A stretch of 64,000 nt of DNA from Spiro-02 sp034114085 (GTDB lineage Bacteria; Spirochaetota; Spirochaetia; Sphaerochaetales; Sphaerochaetaceae), in assembly GCA_034114085.1 (NCBI GenBank), contig JAXEWB010000048.1:1-64000 (forward strand), written 5' to 3'. Positions 1 through 8,471 of the stretch are shown here, one piece after another. The notes beneath the pieces are model-generated. The model was not told the DNA's origin, searched no databases, and was given only the letters and a program-made list of their open reading frames with translations. The position numbers and the translations under genes were made by a program. How positions within the stretch are numbered: position 1 is the stretch's first letter; every line of letters starts with the position of its first letter.

Positions 1-141
1 CAAGCAGTCACCAAGCAGTCACCAAGCAGTCACCAAGCAGTCACCAAGCAGTCACCAAGCAGTCACCAAGCAGTCACCAAGCAGTCACCAAGCAGTCACC
101 AAGCAGTCACCAAGCAGTCACCAAGCAGTCACCAAGCAGTC
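1..141. repeat. 11-bp tandem repeat (minisatellite)
   Basis: Twelve identical copies of CAAGCAGTCAC run from base 1, followed by a 9-base partial copy ending at 141. The array starts at the window edge, so its true length is unknown. Because 11 is not a multiple of 3, all three plus frames read the same 11-residue repeat without a stop, while the minus strand meets TGA every 33 bases in every frame. It lies 20 bases beyond the stop codon of the minus-strand gene ending at 162. It could be the coding end of a repeat protein entering from the left or a non-coding array; nothing here decides. Confidence 0.95.
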
Positions 142-161
142 GGGCGCCAAATGGGGCTTGT

Positions 162-1088
162 TCAATGCCTGTCGGCTGACGGAATCATCTCGCAATAGAA
201 ACGATAAAATTCCTCCGGCCGGGTATCTTTCAGCCATTTTCTCGAGGTGATCTGGAGTTTTGAACCATGACGCTCCATCCAGCGCTGTATGGGACTGCCT
301 GCAAGCGGTGAAATAAGGTTTCCTTTTTCAACGAAGAAGGTGAGGAATTCCTTGGAGGACAGCAGGTCGAGGACTTTTTTTGCGTTATCTTCGCTGACTG
401 TATTCCGTACGCAGATGTACGAAGGGACCGCCACGGCGCCATCACTTGGACAGAACGCTTTGCCTTCGGTCGTGTTCACTGCGAACAACGACGGAACCAA
501 CGCCAGCGGTTTTGCCTTGGTCTTTGCAAGCTGGAAGGCCTGTACCGGCATCCCTGTAACGGCCGCCTGACGGAACAACGACCTTGCGGCGTCGAGCCCG
601 TATCTGTTCCAGACGGTTTTCACCACCGATTTCGCCGCGGAGTTGTTGATACCCCCGAATGCGACGGGAAGCCCCTGTTTGGCGACTTCCTCCAGGCTCA
701 GAGCTGTGTCGCGATTCATGTCCGGAGTGAAAAAAACAAGCGGTATGACCAGAAAAGGCAACAAGTAATCCCCTCGCTCTACGGCAGGAACTCCTTCTGT
801 TGACTTTACGCCGTACCATCCGCGGAGCGGAAGCAGGTCGCTCTCCAGCTTGGAAAATACCCGATGGTCCTCGAACACCTCCAAGTCCGCGCTGACGATG
901 ATATCCGGCAACATGGCGTCCGGTTTTCTCAGGTAGTCGGACATATGCATCGGATATCCCAGGCCGAAGCTTTCCACCCGTAGGTTGATTCCCTCATGTC
1001 GCAGTGTCTTTACACACGTTTCAAGATATGCCAGCTCCTGCCGATGCAGTACACAGATGTTGTTCCAATATACGCTGATGTCCGTCAT
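162..1088 (-). CDS. Binding-protein-like protein without signal peptide
   Basis: 308 residues that read like the type II periplasmic-binding fold of ABC solute-binding proteins: an N-terminal beta strand followed by FGLGYPMHMSDYL, then PDIIVSADLEVF, and a C-terminal lobe with SYICVRNTVSEDN. There is no signal peptide or lipobox, so it should stay in the cytoplasm, unlike a normal importer component. The start overlaps the preceding ATPase gene by 4 bases (ATGA), with AAGGAG about ten bases upstream. It is the last gene of a coupled trio with an ABC ATPase and a HypB/UreG-like GTPase. A role in binding a metal or oxyanion during cofactor assembly is inference; an orphan importer subunit is the alternative. 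Confidence 0.6.
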   Translation of the reverse strand: MTDISVYWNNICVLHRQELAYLETCVKTLRHEGINLRVESFGLGYPMHMSDYLRKPDAMLPDIIVSADLEVFEDHRVFSKLESDLLPLRGWYGVKSTEGVPAVERGDYLLPFLVIPLVFFTPDMNRDTALSLEEVAKQGLPVAFGGINNSAAKSVVKTVWNRYGLDAARSLFRQAAVTGMPVQAFQLAKTKAKPLALVPSLFAVNTTEGKAFCPSDGAVAVPSYICVRNTVSEDNAKKVLDLLSSKEFLTFFVEKGNLISPLAGSPIQRWMERHGSKLQITSRKWLKDTRPEEFYRFYCEMIPSADRH

Positions 1089-1831
1089 GCCAGATGTTCT
1101 CCTTTTCTCAGCAGAGCCTGTAAACGGTTCTGTCTCCGGTATTGCCGTTCCAGCTCTTGGAACAGCCGTTGTTCCGCCTCGTCGCGCCGTACCGTCTGGA
1201 TGACGCCCCCATGCTCCAGAACGAGCCTCATGTCCGCCATCAACGCGGTATGCGGGTCATGGGTAACGATCAGCACCAGCTTTTCCTTGCCAGTCAGTAC
1301 CCGAAGCGCGGCCTCTTTGTCGATGCCGGCGTTCTCAATTTCATCGATCAGGACGACCGGACTATCACAAACATGGGCGATATCGCTCACCATCAGCGCG
1401 CGGCTCTGCCCACCGCTCAGTTCGCTGAGATTCTGGCCCAATGTTATCGGTTCCTGGGTAATAGTGTTCGCCGTCTCGATGATCTCCTCGTACCGGACGC
1501 AGGAAAGACCCCTCGCCGCCGCATGCTGTCTGAGGAACTCGGAAATCCGTATGTCCAGCACGAATTTCATGTTCTGCCCCAGATGGGCGATCAGTGAATT
1601 CGACAAGCGGTTCCTGTCGCGCCTCGGGACGGAAGCCCCGTCAAGCAATATCCGCCTACCGGTGATGGAATCGCCATCGACCAGTTGTTCCATGTCCTTG
1701 ATCAACCGGCTCTTGCCGGAACCCGTACTACCGACAATCGTGTATAGACCGCCTTTTCGCAACACAATTTCGTCGAAGGTTTCCTTGTCGCCCGCCTTGT
1801 TCCTGCCTGGCAGCATCGTGATGCTGTTCAT
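1085..1831 (-). CDS. Soluble ABC-type ATPase
   Basis: 248 residues with a complete ABC nucleotide-binding domain: Walker A GSTGSGKS at residues 34-41, signature LSGGQSRAL, Walker B VVLIDEIENAGID and H-loop THDPHTA. The B-site continuation IENAGID is unlike the usual importer EPxxxLD. There is no membrane gene in this trio. The start has AGGAG seven bases upstream. It overlaps both neighbours by 4 bases, so the three proteins are probably made together. It may energise the neighbouring binding-protein-like and GTPase proteins in the cytoplasm, or pair with a permease elsewhere. The substrate is unknown. Confidence 0.7.
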   Translation of the reverse strand: MNSITMLPGRNKAGDKETFDEIVLRKGGLYTIVGSTGSGKSRLIKDMEQLVDGDSITGRRILLDGASVPRRDRNRLSNSLIAHLGQNMKFVLDIRISEFLRQHAAARGLSCVRYEEIIETANTITQEPITLGQNLSELSGGQSRALMVSDIAHVCDSPVVLIDEIENAGIDKEAALRVLTGKEKLVLIVTHDPHTALMADMRLVLEHGGVIQTVRRDEAEQRLFQELERQYRRQNRLQALLRKGEHLA

Positions 1832-2529
1832 CCCCTCGCTCCTGAAAAGTCAATTTTTCCGACCACCCCAAGCTGGAAATCGCTTCCGACCCTGCGCTCC
1901 CCGACACAGTATGAGCAGACCCCGCTAGGCATCGTATGCCGCAGCTTGTCGTTCTCGTAGGTTTCGATGGCGGGGAGGGCGAGGAGCCAGTCCCCGACCA
2001 GTTCCGTACCGTAGCCCTCCCGTCCGTCTATGAAGAAGATATTCGCCCGCGGCGTGAGTTCGTTGATCCTGTAGGCGATGATTTCCCGTTCCGCCTGGGA
2101 TACCATGTCCACCTTCGTGATGACCACGCTGTCCGCCTGCGTCAGCATTGGCCCCATCTGTGACGGAGCCTGGCAGCTCGCCGTCGCGTCGAGGACGCAG
2201 ATCGCGGCGGTCTGTTCCGTAGCGGGCGAACACCGGTGGCAGAGTCCGGCACTTTCAATAAACAGGAATTCCGCCCGCCGATCCTGTGCCCAGCCCCATA
2301 GCTCAGGCAGGTTCGAGACTAGGAAATGATCCGGGCAAATGTCGTTGCTTAATCCGGTGACGCAGGGGATTCCCAGTCGGTCATATATCTCTTGGTCCTT
2401 GCTGTGCAGGCAATCCATCTTGCAGACGCAACAGCTCCGTCCGTTTCGTTCGAGATAGGGGATTATCGCCTTGATCAGCGCAGTTTTGCCGACGGCGGAA
2501 CCTCCCGAAATCATGACAACTCGTTTCAT
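1828..2529 (-). CDS. G3E-family GTPase (HypB/UreG/CobW-like)
   Basis: 233 residues from the ATG at 2529, chosen because AGAGGA lies seven bases upstream and the P-loop GGSAVGKT then falls at residues 9-16. The G3E features seen are the P-loop, an IESAGLCHRCSP segment where HypB has its switch-region Cys, and TKVD as the guanine-specificity motif. Extra cysteines occur in CVCKMDC and in a C-terminal SGVCSYCVGERR segment, which suggests metal or Fe-S binding. Known G3E proteins use GTP to deliver Ni, Co or Zn to target enzymes. First gene of the minus-strand trio; divergent from a Crp/Fnr-type regulator. The metal and client are unknown. Confidence 0.75.
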   Translation of the reverse strand: MKRVVMISGGSAVGKTALIKAIIPYLERNGRSCCVCKMDCLHSKDQEIYDRLGIPCVTGLSNDICPDHFLVSNLPELWGWAQDRRAEFLFIESAGLCHRCSPATEQTAAICVLDATASCQAPSQMGPMLTQADSVVITKVDMVSQAEREIIAYRINELTPRANIFFIDGREGYGTELVGDWLLALPAIETYENDKLRHTMPSGVCSYCVGERRVGSDFQLGVVGKIDFSGARG

Positions 2530-2576
2530 CCTATATCCTCTGTGTGTTAGCATACTAAAACTAAATTTTTCATACA

Positions 2577-2590
2577 GTCTCATATGAGAC
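2577..2590. promoter_or_regulatory. 14-bp perfect palindrome, candidate operator
   Basis: GTCTCATATGAGAC is its own reverse complement and sits 48 bases upstream of the GTPase start, in the divergent region shared with the Crp/Fnr-type regulator. The position fits an operator for the minus-strand trio; the binding protein is not known. Confidence 0.45.
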
Positions 2591-2646
2591 GTGTTTTACA
2601 GGAAAAATGCTATTGATTAACTATGTATGATTCAATATGATGAAAT

Positions 2647-2670
2647 ATAAGTTAGCAATAATTAACTTAT
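2647..2670. promoter_or_regulatory. 8-8-8 inverted repeat upstream of crp/fnr-type gene
   Basis: ATAAGTTA and TAACTTAT are perfect inverted arms separated by 8 bases. The repeat ends 22 bases before the regulator ATG at 2693. Dyads of this size suit Crp/Fnr dimers, and the position suggests autoregulation. It does not match the E. coli FNR or CRP consensus. Confidence 0.45.
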
Positions 2671-2692
2671 AAAGAATCGTAAAAGGAAATAT

Positions 2693-3358
2693 ATGAACAC
2701 CGCCGAATTGAAGTCTCGTCCCCCCTTTTCCAAACCCCTTCCCAAGCTGTTGACCGCCTGTCGGATTGCCGCCGGGAAACTTTTCTACGCACAGTATGGC
2801 AAAGGTCGGATTGTGGAGGACCGTAGGGACGACGAGGCGTGCGTGGTTCTGGTGGGATCGGGACAAGTCGAGGTGTTCAGTGTTTCTTTAGATGGCAACG
2901 AGGTGTTGCTTTCAGTGCTTTCGCAAGGGGACATGTTCGGAATCTGCAATCTGTTTGAACAGGATGAACTTCGGACCGTACTTCAATGCAAGACGGATTG
3001 CGAACTCCTGTTCATCCCCAAGACGGCGTTGAAAGCCGCTATCTTGGAATTTCCTGAAGCGATGTCCGAATATGCGGGTCTGTGCAACAGGAAGATTCAG
3101 TTCCTGATCCGTCGCATTGAACAACTTTCCCTGAATTCGGCGCGGGCGAAATTGGCGGGTTATCTGCTTTCACAGTCCGCGGAGGCAGCTCTGGCGTTGC
3201 CCGGTACGAAGGAATCCCTGTCCCTGATGCTCGGAATTAGCAGGGCCGCCCTGTATCGTGAATTGGCCTGTTTGCAGGAGGTTGGCGCGATTCTCAATGA
3301 AGGATCACGTATCATTGTCATCAACCGTGAGATTCTGGAGAATTTTCTCCAGCAATAG
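2693..3358 (+). CDS. Crp/Fnr-family transcriptional regulator
   Basis: 221 residues with an N-terminal cyclic-nucleotide-binding-type beta roll (about residues 25-130, including LLSVLSQGDMFGICNLF), a dimerisation helix, and a C-terminal winged helix with LSLMLGISRAALYRELACLQEVGAI. The N-terminal part lacks the clustered cysteines of a classical Fe-S FNR, so the signal is not evident. AAAGGAAA lies just before the ATG. It sits between the minus-strand GTPase trio and the plus-strand NitT/TauT-type importer and probably controls both. The regulator and importer are separated by 37 bases. Confidence 0.88.
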   Translation: MNTAELKSRPPFSKPLPKLLTACRIAAGKLFYAQYGKGRIVEDRRDDEACVVLVGSGQVEVFSVSLDGNEVLLSVLSQGDMFGICNLFEQDELRTVLQCKTDCELLFIPKTALKAAILEFPEAMSEYAGLCNRKIQFLIRRIEQLSLNSARAKLAGYLLSQSAEAALALPGTKESLSLMLGISRAALYRELACLQEVGAILNEGSRIIVINREILENFLQQ

Positions 3359-3395
3359 GAAGTCATATATGCCGGGAGGCATAGAAGGAGCTGTC

Positions 3396-4424
3396 ATGAA
3401 AAAAAGTATATTCGCCGTCTTGCTCGTCTTGTCGATGAGTTTTGTCTGTCTCTTCGCCGCAGGGACTAGGGAGGGCGTACCCGTCGATTGGTCCGGCTTT
3501 ACCGCCGAAGCCGCGCCGACGGCCGAAGTCCGTGTCATCGCCCTGAAAGGTCCTACCGCCATGGGGATGGTGGAGCTGATGGATGAATCCGAAGCCGGCC
3601 CTGTCGATGGGAACGACTATTCCTTCACCATTGCGGCCGCCATAGACGAAGTCACCCCGAAGATTGTACGGGGCGATGTCGATATCGCCGCCGTTCCCGC
3701 GAACCTTGCGTCAGTGCTGTACAACAATACGAAAGGTGGCGTCAAGGTTCTGGCAATCAACACGCTCGGCGTTCTCTATATCGTTGAAAGCGGCGATACC
3801 GTAGCCTCCGTTTCAGACCTCCGCGGCAAGACGATCTATGCCAGCGGCAAAGGCGCCACTCCCGAATATGCGTTGAACTACATTCTTTCCCAAAGTGGAA
3901 TCGACCCGTGGAAGGACGTGACGATTGAATGGAAGAGCGAGCACGCGGAATGTGTCGCCGCGCTTGCCGCGACGCCCAACGGCATCGCCATGCTGCCCCA
4001 GCCGTTCGTCACCACAGCCATGGTGAAGAACCCTAAAATCCGTATTGCGCTGGATATGACGCAACTGTGGGACGATTTGCAGAAGCGGTCCGCTACGCAG
4101 AGCACGCTCGTCACCGGCGTCGTAGTCGGCCGCACCTCCTTTATCGAAGAACATCCGCAGGCGGTGGCTTCGTTCCTGGAGCAGTATGCCCAGTCGGTTG
4201 CGTTCGTACAGCGGAACATTCCCGAAGCTGCTGCCCTGATCGAGAAATATGACATCATCCCCGCGGCGGTCGCCACAAAGGCTTTGCCGTACTGCAACAT
4301 CGTCTGCCTGACGGGCGCAGAGCTTCAGGCCAAGCTTTCCGGCTATCTCGCCGTGTTGTTCGACCAGAATCCCAAAAGCGTAGGCGGGGCGTTGCCGCTC
4401 GATGATTTCTACTTCTCCCACTAG
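3396..4424 (+). CDS. ABC importer solute-binding protein, NitT/TauT-like
   Basis: 342 residues from the ATG at 3396, with AAGGAG five bases upstream. A signal peptide (MKKS then a hydrophobic stretch ending LFAAG) exports it. The mature part carries the family pattern: RGDVDIAAVPANLAS, then DLRGKTIYASGKGATPEYALNYIL, then the second lobe. Such proteins bind small anions, sulfonates, thiamine precursors or similar ligands. The ligand is not predictable here; the adjoining GTPase/ABC trio makes a metal complex or cofactor precursor possible. The gene overlaps the permease by 23 bases. Confidence 0.85.
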   Translation: MKKSIFAVLLVLSMSFVCLFAAGTREGVPVDWSGFTAEAAPTAEVRVIALKGPTAMGMVELMDESEAGPVDGNDYSFTIAAAIDEVTPKIVRGDVDIAAVPANLASVLYNNTKGGVKVLAINTLGVLYIVESGDTVASVSDLRGKTIYASGKGATPEYALNYILSQSGIDPWKDVTIEWKSEHAECVAALAATPNGIAMLPQPFVTTAMVKNPKIRIALDMTQLWDDLQKRSATQSTLVTGVVVGRTSFIEEHPQAVASFLEQYAQSVAFVQRNIPEAAALIEKYDIIPAAVATKALPYCNIVCLTGAELQAKLSGYLAVLFDQNPKSVGGALPLDDFYFSH

Positions 4425-5178
4425 CGGGGGCAAGGGCCGGGGGACGGTCAGGCTTTGGTCGGTGTCGCTGTGGCTTGTAATCTGGGAGGTCGCGGCGGTC
4501 GCCATCGGTCAGGACATCCTGCTGGTTTCCCCCGTCGCCGTATTGCGCAGACTGTCGGAACTGGTTCTCGCCGGTTCATTCTGGCACTCAGTACTATTCT
4601 CGTTTCTCAGGATCGCCGGAGGCTTTTCTCTGGCGACCCTGCTCGGGGCGTTGTTGGCGATATCCTCCAACCGGTTCAAGAACGTGGAAATGTTGCTGGC
4701 GCCTTTGATTCAGACCATCAAGGCGACTCCTGTCGCGTCGTTCGTAATCCTCATCCTTATCTGGGTCCCGTCCCGCAACTTGTCCGTCGTCATCTCTTTC
4801 CTGATGGTGTTGCCGATCATGTACACCAATGTGCTGGCGGGTATCCGTAGTGCGGACCGTCAGTTGCTGGAGATGGCGGACGTGTTCCATGTGCCGGCTT
4901 GGAAACGCCTGCGGTATATCTATGTCTCTCAAGTCCTTCCATTTTTTCGGTCCGCCTGTTCTGTGGCGCTTGGACTCAGTTGGAAATCAGGTATTGCAGC
5001 GGAGGTCATCGGTATTCCCATTGGTTCGATAGGGGAGAAACTATATCAGGCGAAAATCTATCTGGATACTCCCGATTTATTCGCCTGGACGTTGGTTGTC
5101 ATCGTGGTCAGCGTCTGTTTTGAGAAGCTGTTCCTGGCGGTGGTTGACGCCATTGTCGGCAAGCTGGAGAGAATGTGA
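4402..5178 (+). CDS. ABC importer permease, NitT/TauT (SsuC-like)
   Basis: 258 residues with about six membrane segments. The cytoplasmic EAA loop is EMADVFHVPAWKRLRYIYV, which couples to the ATPase. IKATPVASFVILILIW is typical of the SsuC/TauC/NrtB permeases. The chosen start overlaps the binding-protein gene; a start a few codons later is possible because the first 14 residues are hydrophilic and poorly conserved in appearance. It completes an importer with the genes on either side. Confidence 0.88.
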   Translation: MISTSPTSGGKGRGTVRLWSVSLWLVIWEVAAVAIGQDILLVSPVAVLRRLSELVLAGSFWHSVLFSFLRIAGGFSLATLLGALLAISSNRFKNVEMLLAPLIQTIKATPVASFVILILIWVPSRNLSVVISFLMVLPIMYTNVLAGIRSADRQLLEMADVFHVPAWKRLRYIYVSQVLPFFRSACSVALGLSWKSGIAAEVIGIPIGSIGEKLYQAKIYLDTPDLFAWTLVVIVVSVCFEKLFLAVVDAIVGKLERM

Positions 5179-5783
5179 TGGAACTGGAAATCCATGGTCT
5201 GCAAAAGCGTTTTTCCGATGTAGTCGTATTTGATGGTTTTGACTGCTCATTCCTTCCCTCCGCAGTGAACGTGCTTTCGGGAGCTTCCGGTTGCGGCAAG
5301 ACGACGTTCCTGAGGATTCTCATGGGGCTGGACAGCCCTGACGCCGGGAATGTCGGTTCGTTTCCGCAGTTTCGGATTAGCGCGGTATTCCAGGAGGATC
5401 GGCTTTGCGACAACCTTTCTCCTGTCTCGAATGTCAGACTGGTCACTGCGTCCACGGTTTCCCGGAGGTCAATTCAGAATGCTCTGGAGGCTGTTGGATT
5501 GGGAGACTGCCTGGACAAGCCCGCGAGGGAGTTGTCAGGCGGCATGCGCCGTCGTGTGGCTCTGGTCAGGGCGCTTCTCGCCGACTACGACGTACTGTTG
5601 CTGGACGAACCGTTCAAAGGCTTGGACGATGCCACGAAGGAACGGGTAATTGCGTATACCCGTACCGTTACCGAAGGCAGGACCGTGATTCTTGTGACCC
5701 ACGACCTCTCCGAGGCTACGGCCATGAATGCCGCTAAAGTGATTCCCCTTGCGGCCCCGCATTGGACAATCAACGGTTCCTAA
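5178..5783 (+). CDS. ABC importer ATPase, NitT/TauT (SsuB-like)
   Basis: 201 residues from the ATG at 5178, which overlaps the permease stop by one base (TGATG); GGAGAG precedes it. An in-frame GTG lies one codon upstream. Walker A is GASGCGKTT, the Q-loop is FQEDRL, the signature LSGGMRRR, Walker B DVLLLDEPF and the H-loop THD. Somewhat shorter than the usual 240-260 residues, mainly after the H-loop. Powers the importer encoded by the two genes before it. Confidence 0.88.
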   Translation: MELEIHGLQKRFSDVVVFDGFDCSFLPSAVNVLSGASGCGKTTFLRILMGLDSPDAGNVGSFPQFRISAVFQEDRLCDNLSPVSNVRLVTASTVSRRSIQNALEAVGLGDCLDKPARELSGGMRRRVALVRALLADYDVLLLDEPFKGLDDATKERVIAYTRTVTEGRTVILVTHDLSEATAMNAAKVIPLAAPHWTINGS

Positions 5784-5851
5784 AGGAAACTAATAGTTTT
5801 TTCCGACCGTCTGCCGTTTCGTATTCGGTATGCTCTTGAGCAGGGGGAGCT

Positions 5852-6601
5852 TCACTGTTTCTGAACACTGCCCTGTTTCGCGACGCTCCGCATTTTTTCG
5901 GCGATGGCGGTCTGGTCTCCGAGATACCGTTTGCCGATGACCTTGAACGTGTCGTCGAACTCATAGACCAGCGGGACTCCCGTGGGAATGTTGACGCCTA
6001 CTATTTCATCATTGGAAAGACCGTCGAAAAATTTGACCAGCGCCCGCAAGGAATTGCCGTGGGCGGCGACCAGCACACGTTTACCGGCGAGCATGTCTTT
6101 CTTGATGACGTTTTCAAAATATGGGACGGCCCTCGCTATTGTATCCTTCAGACTCTCCGTCAAGGGAAGCTTATCAGGCTCGACTTCCCGATACTGCTCC
6201 TGGAGCCGGGGATTGCGTCCGTCGGTCGCTTCGAGGGCGGGGGGCTGGATGTCGAAGGACCTTCTCCATATCTTGACTTGGGTTTCTCCGTATTTCTCCG
6301 CCGTTTCCGCTTTGTTCAGCCCCTGCAACGCGCCATAGTGGCGTTCGTTCAGCAACCAGCTCTTCTCAACCGGCAGCCATTCCCTGTCCATCCCTTCCAG
6401 AACGAGGTTCAACGTGTGTATCGCCCTCTTGAGATATGAGGTATAGCACACGTCGAAGTCGAAACCTTCGTCCTTCAACAGCTTTCCGGCGTTTTTCGCC
6501 TCTTGCCTGCCGGTATCAGAGAGATCTACGTCTGTCCAACCGGTGAATAGGTTGAGTTTGTTCCATTCGCTTTCGCCGTGGCGGATGAGTACTAGGTTCA
6601 T
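5852..6601 (-). CDS. gpmA: 2,3-bisphosphoglycerate-dependent phosphoglycerate mutase
   Basis: 249 residues, the usual length for the dPGM family. It converts 3- to 2-phosphoglycerate in glycolysis and gluconeogenesis. LIRHGESEWN near the N-terminus supplies the phosphohistidine, NERHYGALQG the substrate-binding and acid region, and AAHGNSLRALVKF the second catalytic His. The ATG at 6601 is preceded by AAGGAG at nine bases. An upstream in-frame ATG would add 12 residues before the conserved start. The gene stands alone between the importer and the zinc locus. Confidence 0.96.
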   Translation of the reverse strand: MNLVLIRHGESEWNKLNLFTGWTDVDLSDTGRQEAKNAGKLLKDEGFDFDVCYTSYLKRAIHTLNLVLEGMDREWLPVEKSWLLNERHYGALQGLNKAETAEKYGETQVKIWRRSFDIQPPALEATDGRNPRLQEQYREVEPDKLPLTESLKDTIARAVPYFENVIKKDMLAGKRVLVAAHGNSLRALVKFFDGLSNDEIVGVNIPTGVPLVYEFDDTFKVIGKRYLGDQTAIAEKMRSVAKQGSVQKQ

Positions 6602-6946
6602 TTTATTTTCTCCTTCTTCTCGGATAATGCGAGCCATGCGGCGTCATCACTCGGCGGTCGTGCACATCGAAGGAAAGCGCGAATCCATGAAGCACTTTCT
6701 GCACGATGAGAGCGAAGCGAAGCACTGTCCACCTCATTTTTCCTTGCCTGTCACGCATTCTCCTTCGAATGCTTATCCCTGATGATGCGAGCCATGCGGC
6801 GTAGTGGCGCTACCCTTGGTCATTGTTCTCTGCCCAAGCCGCCGAACTACGTTGCCCCTCATAGCAGAATCCTTCGTATTTGCTACAAGTACATGTAGAT
6901 AAGGTACTCATGATTGTTTGTGTCGGCTAGAATGGAGTTCATCCCG
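6602..6946. other. Intergenic region with an 18-bp direct repeat
   Basis: ATGCGAGCCATGCGGCGT occurs at 6627-6644 and again at 6785-6802, each preceded within about 25 bases by CTCCTTC. The near-palindrome CTACAAGTACATGTAG lies at 6883-6898. The region is upstream of gpmA and downstream of znuB, both on the minus strand. No convincing gene was seen. Confidence 0.6.
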
Positions 6947-7768
6947 TCAAATTATTCCTTTGACAATCCGTATCAACCAGTATAGGAGAAAAACCGCGAT
7001 GTTGCAGAGGACTATGCTGGCTCCCGTCGGAGTCGCATATGCGTAGGAAATCGTCATCCCCGCCCAAAGACACAGTACGGAAATGATTGCGGAACTGACA
7101 ACAACCGTCTTGAAGCGTTTGCACAGGCGCATGGACGTTAACGCGGGAAACAAAATCAGGCTTGAAATCAGCAGCGCCCCCATCATCCTCATCCCCAGTA
7201 CGATGATCAGGGCGGTAAGCAATGCGATGAGCATATTGTACAGGCTGGCGTTGGTTCCCGTGGCTTTCGCAAAGGATTCGTCGAAGGTGACGGCGAAAAT
7301 CCTGTTGTAGAACAGGATGAACAGTACAAGAACTATGATGGACAAGGCCACGCTGAGGGCGACATCGGTTTTTGACATGCTGAGGATACTACCGAACAGG
7401 TAGTTGTAGACATCGGTATTCATTCCTGTGGTCATGGAGATCACCGTCACCCCGATGGCCAACGCACCTGTGGATATCAACGCGATCGCCGCGTCGCCCT
7501 TGATATTGCCATTCTCGCTGATTCGGAGCAACAGAAACGCGGAAAGCACCACCACAGGAATGGCAACCGCCAAAGGCGCCATATTCAATGCGGTCGCTAC
7601 CGCCAATGCGCCGACTCCCACATGGGAAAGCCCGTCTCCAATCATCGAATACCGTTTGAGGACGAGACTGACGCCAAGCAGGGATGAGCAAAGCGCTACA
7701 AGCGTTCCGACAATAAGCGCCCGTAGCATGAAAGGGTAGGAGAACATATCTTGCAATAGGTCAAACAT
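6947..7768 (-). CDS. znuB: Zinc/manganese ABC transporter permease
   Basis: 273 residues, polytopic, ABC-3 family (ZnuB/MntB). Typical segments are MLRALIVGTLVALCSSLLGVSLVLKR near the N-terminus, SMIGDGLSHVGVGALA, and MRMMGALLISSLILFPALTS in the coupling region. ATG 7768 has GAAGG eight bases upstream; a GTG at 7783 with GGAG is an alternative start. It overlaps the ATPase gene slightly, so the two are coupled. With ZnuA and ZnuC it forms a high-affinity Zn(II) importer in the inner membrane. Confidence 0.9.
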   Translation of the reverse strand: MFDLLQDMFSYPFMLRALIVGTLVALCSSLLGVSLVLKRYSMIGDGLSHVGVGALAVATALNMAPLAVAIPVVVLSAFLLLRISENGNIKGDAAIALISTGALAIGVTVISMTTGMNTDVYNYLFGSILSMSKTDVALSVALSIIVLVLFILFYNRIFAVTFDESFAKATGTNASLYNMLIALLTALIIVLGMRMMGALLISSLILFPALTSMRLCKRFKTVVVSSAIISVLCLWAGMTISYAYATPTGASIVLCNIAVFLLYWLIRIVKGII

Positions 7769-8471
7769 ATGCGCAACCTTCACAAAAACTCCGGCCTACA
7801 TCACTGGCGCGGTATTCAGTCGCAGAGCCAAAGAACAGCTGAGAACACTGGAGATGCAGTATGTGCTTGGCATATGTGACTGCGGCATGGACATCATGGG
7901 AGACCATGATGACGGCGATTCCCATCTCTTCGTTGATTCTCTGGATTAACTCATACAGCTCCTGTGTCGCCACGGGGTCTAGTCCCGCCGCGGGTTCATC
8001 CAGCAGCAGAAGCCTCTTCGTCGCGCACAACGCTCTGGCAAGCAGAACCCGCCGCTGCTGACCTCCTGACAGTTCCCTGTAGCACTTGTTTCGTAACGGC
8101 GCGATCCCCAACTGTTCCAGATTCCGTTCCGCGGTTCTTTTCTCGTTGACTGTATAGAACGGTTTGATGCCAAGGCTGTTCAAGCATCCTGACAACACTG
8201 CTTCATATGCGCTGGCGGGAAAATCCTTCTGCGCCGCAGTCTGTTGGGGGAGATATCCTATTTCCTTTGCGACAAGGCCGTCTCCCAGCTTGATTGTACC
8301 GCTGGATGGCTTTTTGAGGTGCAACAGACCCTTGATCAAGGTACTTTTTCCTGCGCCGTTTTCCCCTAGGATACAAAGATAGTCGGCATCCTCTACGGCA
8401 AAGTCTATATTCTTCGCTACGATGTTTCCATCGTAGGCTAGGTTTACGCCTGTACATGTTATCAAACTCAT
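7761..8471 (-). CDS. znuC: Zinc ABC transporter ATPase
   Basis: 236 residues from the ATG at 8471, preceded by AGGGGG at seven bases. Walker A GENGAGKST, Q-loop GYLPQQ, signature LSGGQQRRVLLARAL, Walker B LLLLDEPAAGLD and H-loop VSHDVH are all intact. YLPQQ and AVLSGC are typical of the ZnuC/MntA branch. The C-terminus (CEGC) contains a short Cys pair. Energises ZnuB. Confidence 0.92.
   Translation of the reverse strand: MSLITCTGVNLAYDGNIVAKNIDFAVEDADYLCILGENGAGKSTLIKGLLHLKKPSSGTIKLGDGLVAKEIGYLPQQTAAQKDFPASAYEAVLSGCLNSLGIKPFYTVNEKRTAERNLEQLGIAPLRNKCYRELSGGQQRRVLLARALCATKRLLLLDEPAAGLDPVATQELYELIQRINEEMGIAVIMVSHDVHAAVTYAKHILHLQCSQLFFGSATEYRASDVGRSFCEGCAYV

Noticed and set aside
1..141. CRISPR array
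   Set aside because: Units are 11 bases with no spacers, and no cas genes are present.
996..1928. A 310-codon plus-strand frame over the soluble ABC ATPase
   Set aside because: Ser/Arg/Pro-rich shadow; the minus strand carries all ABC motifs.
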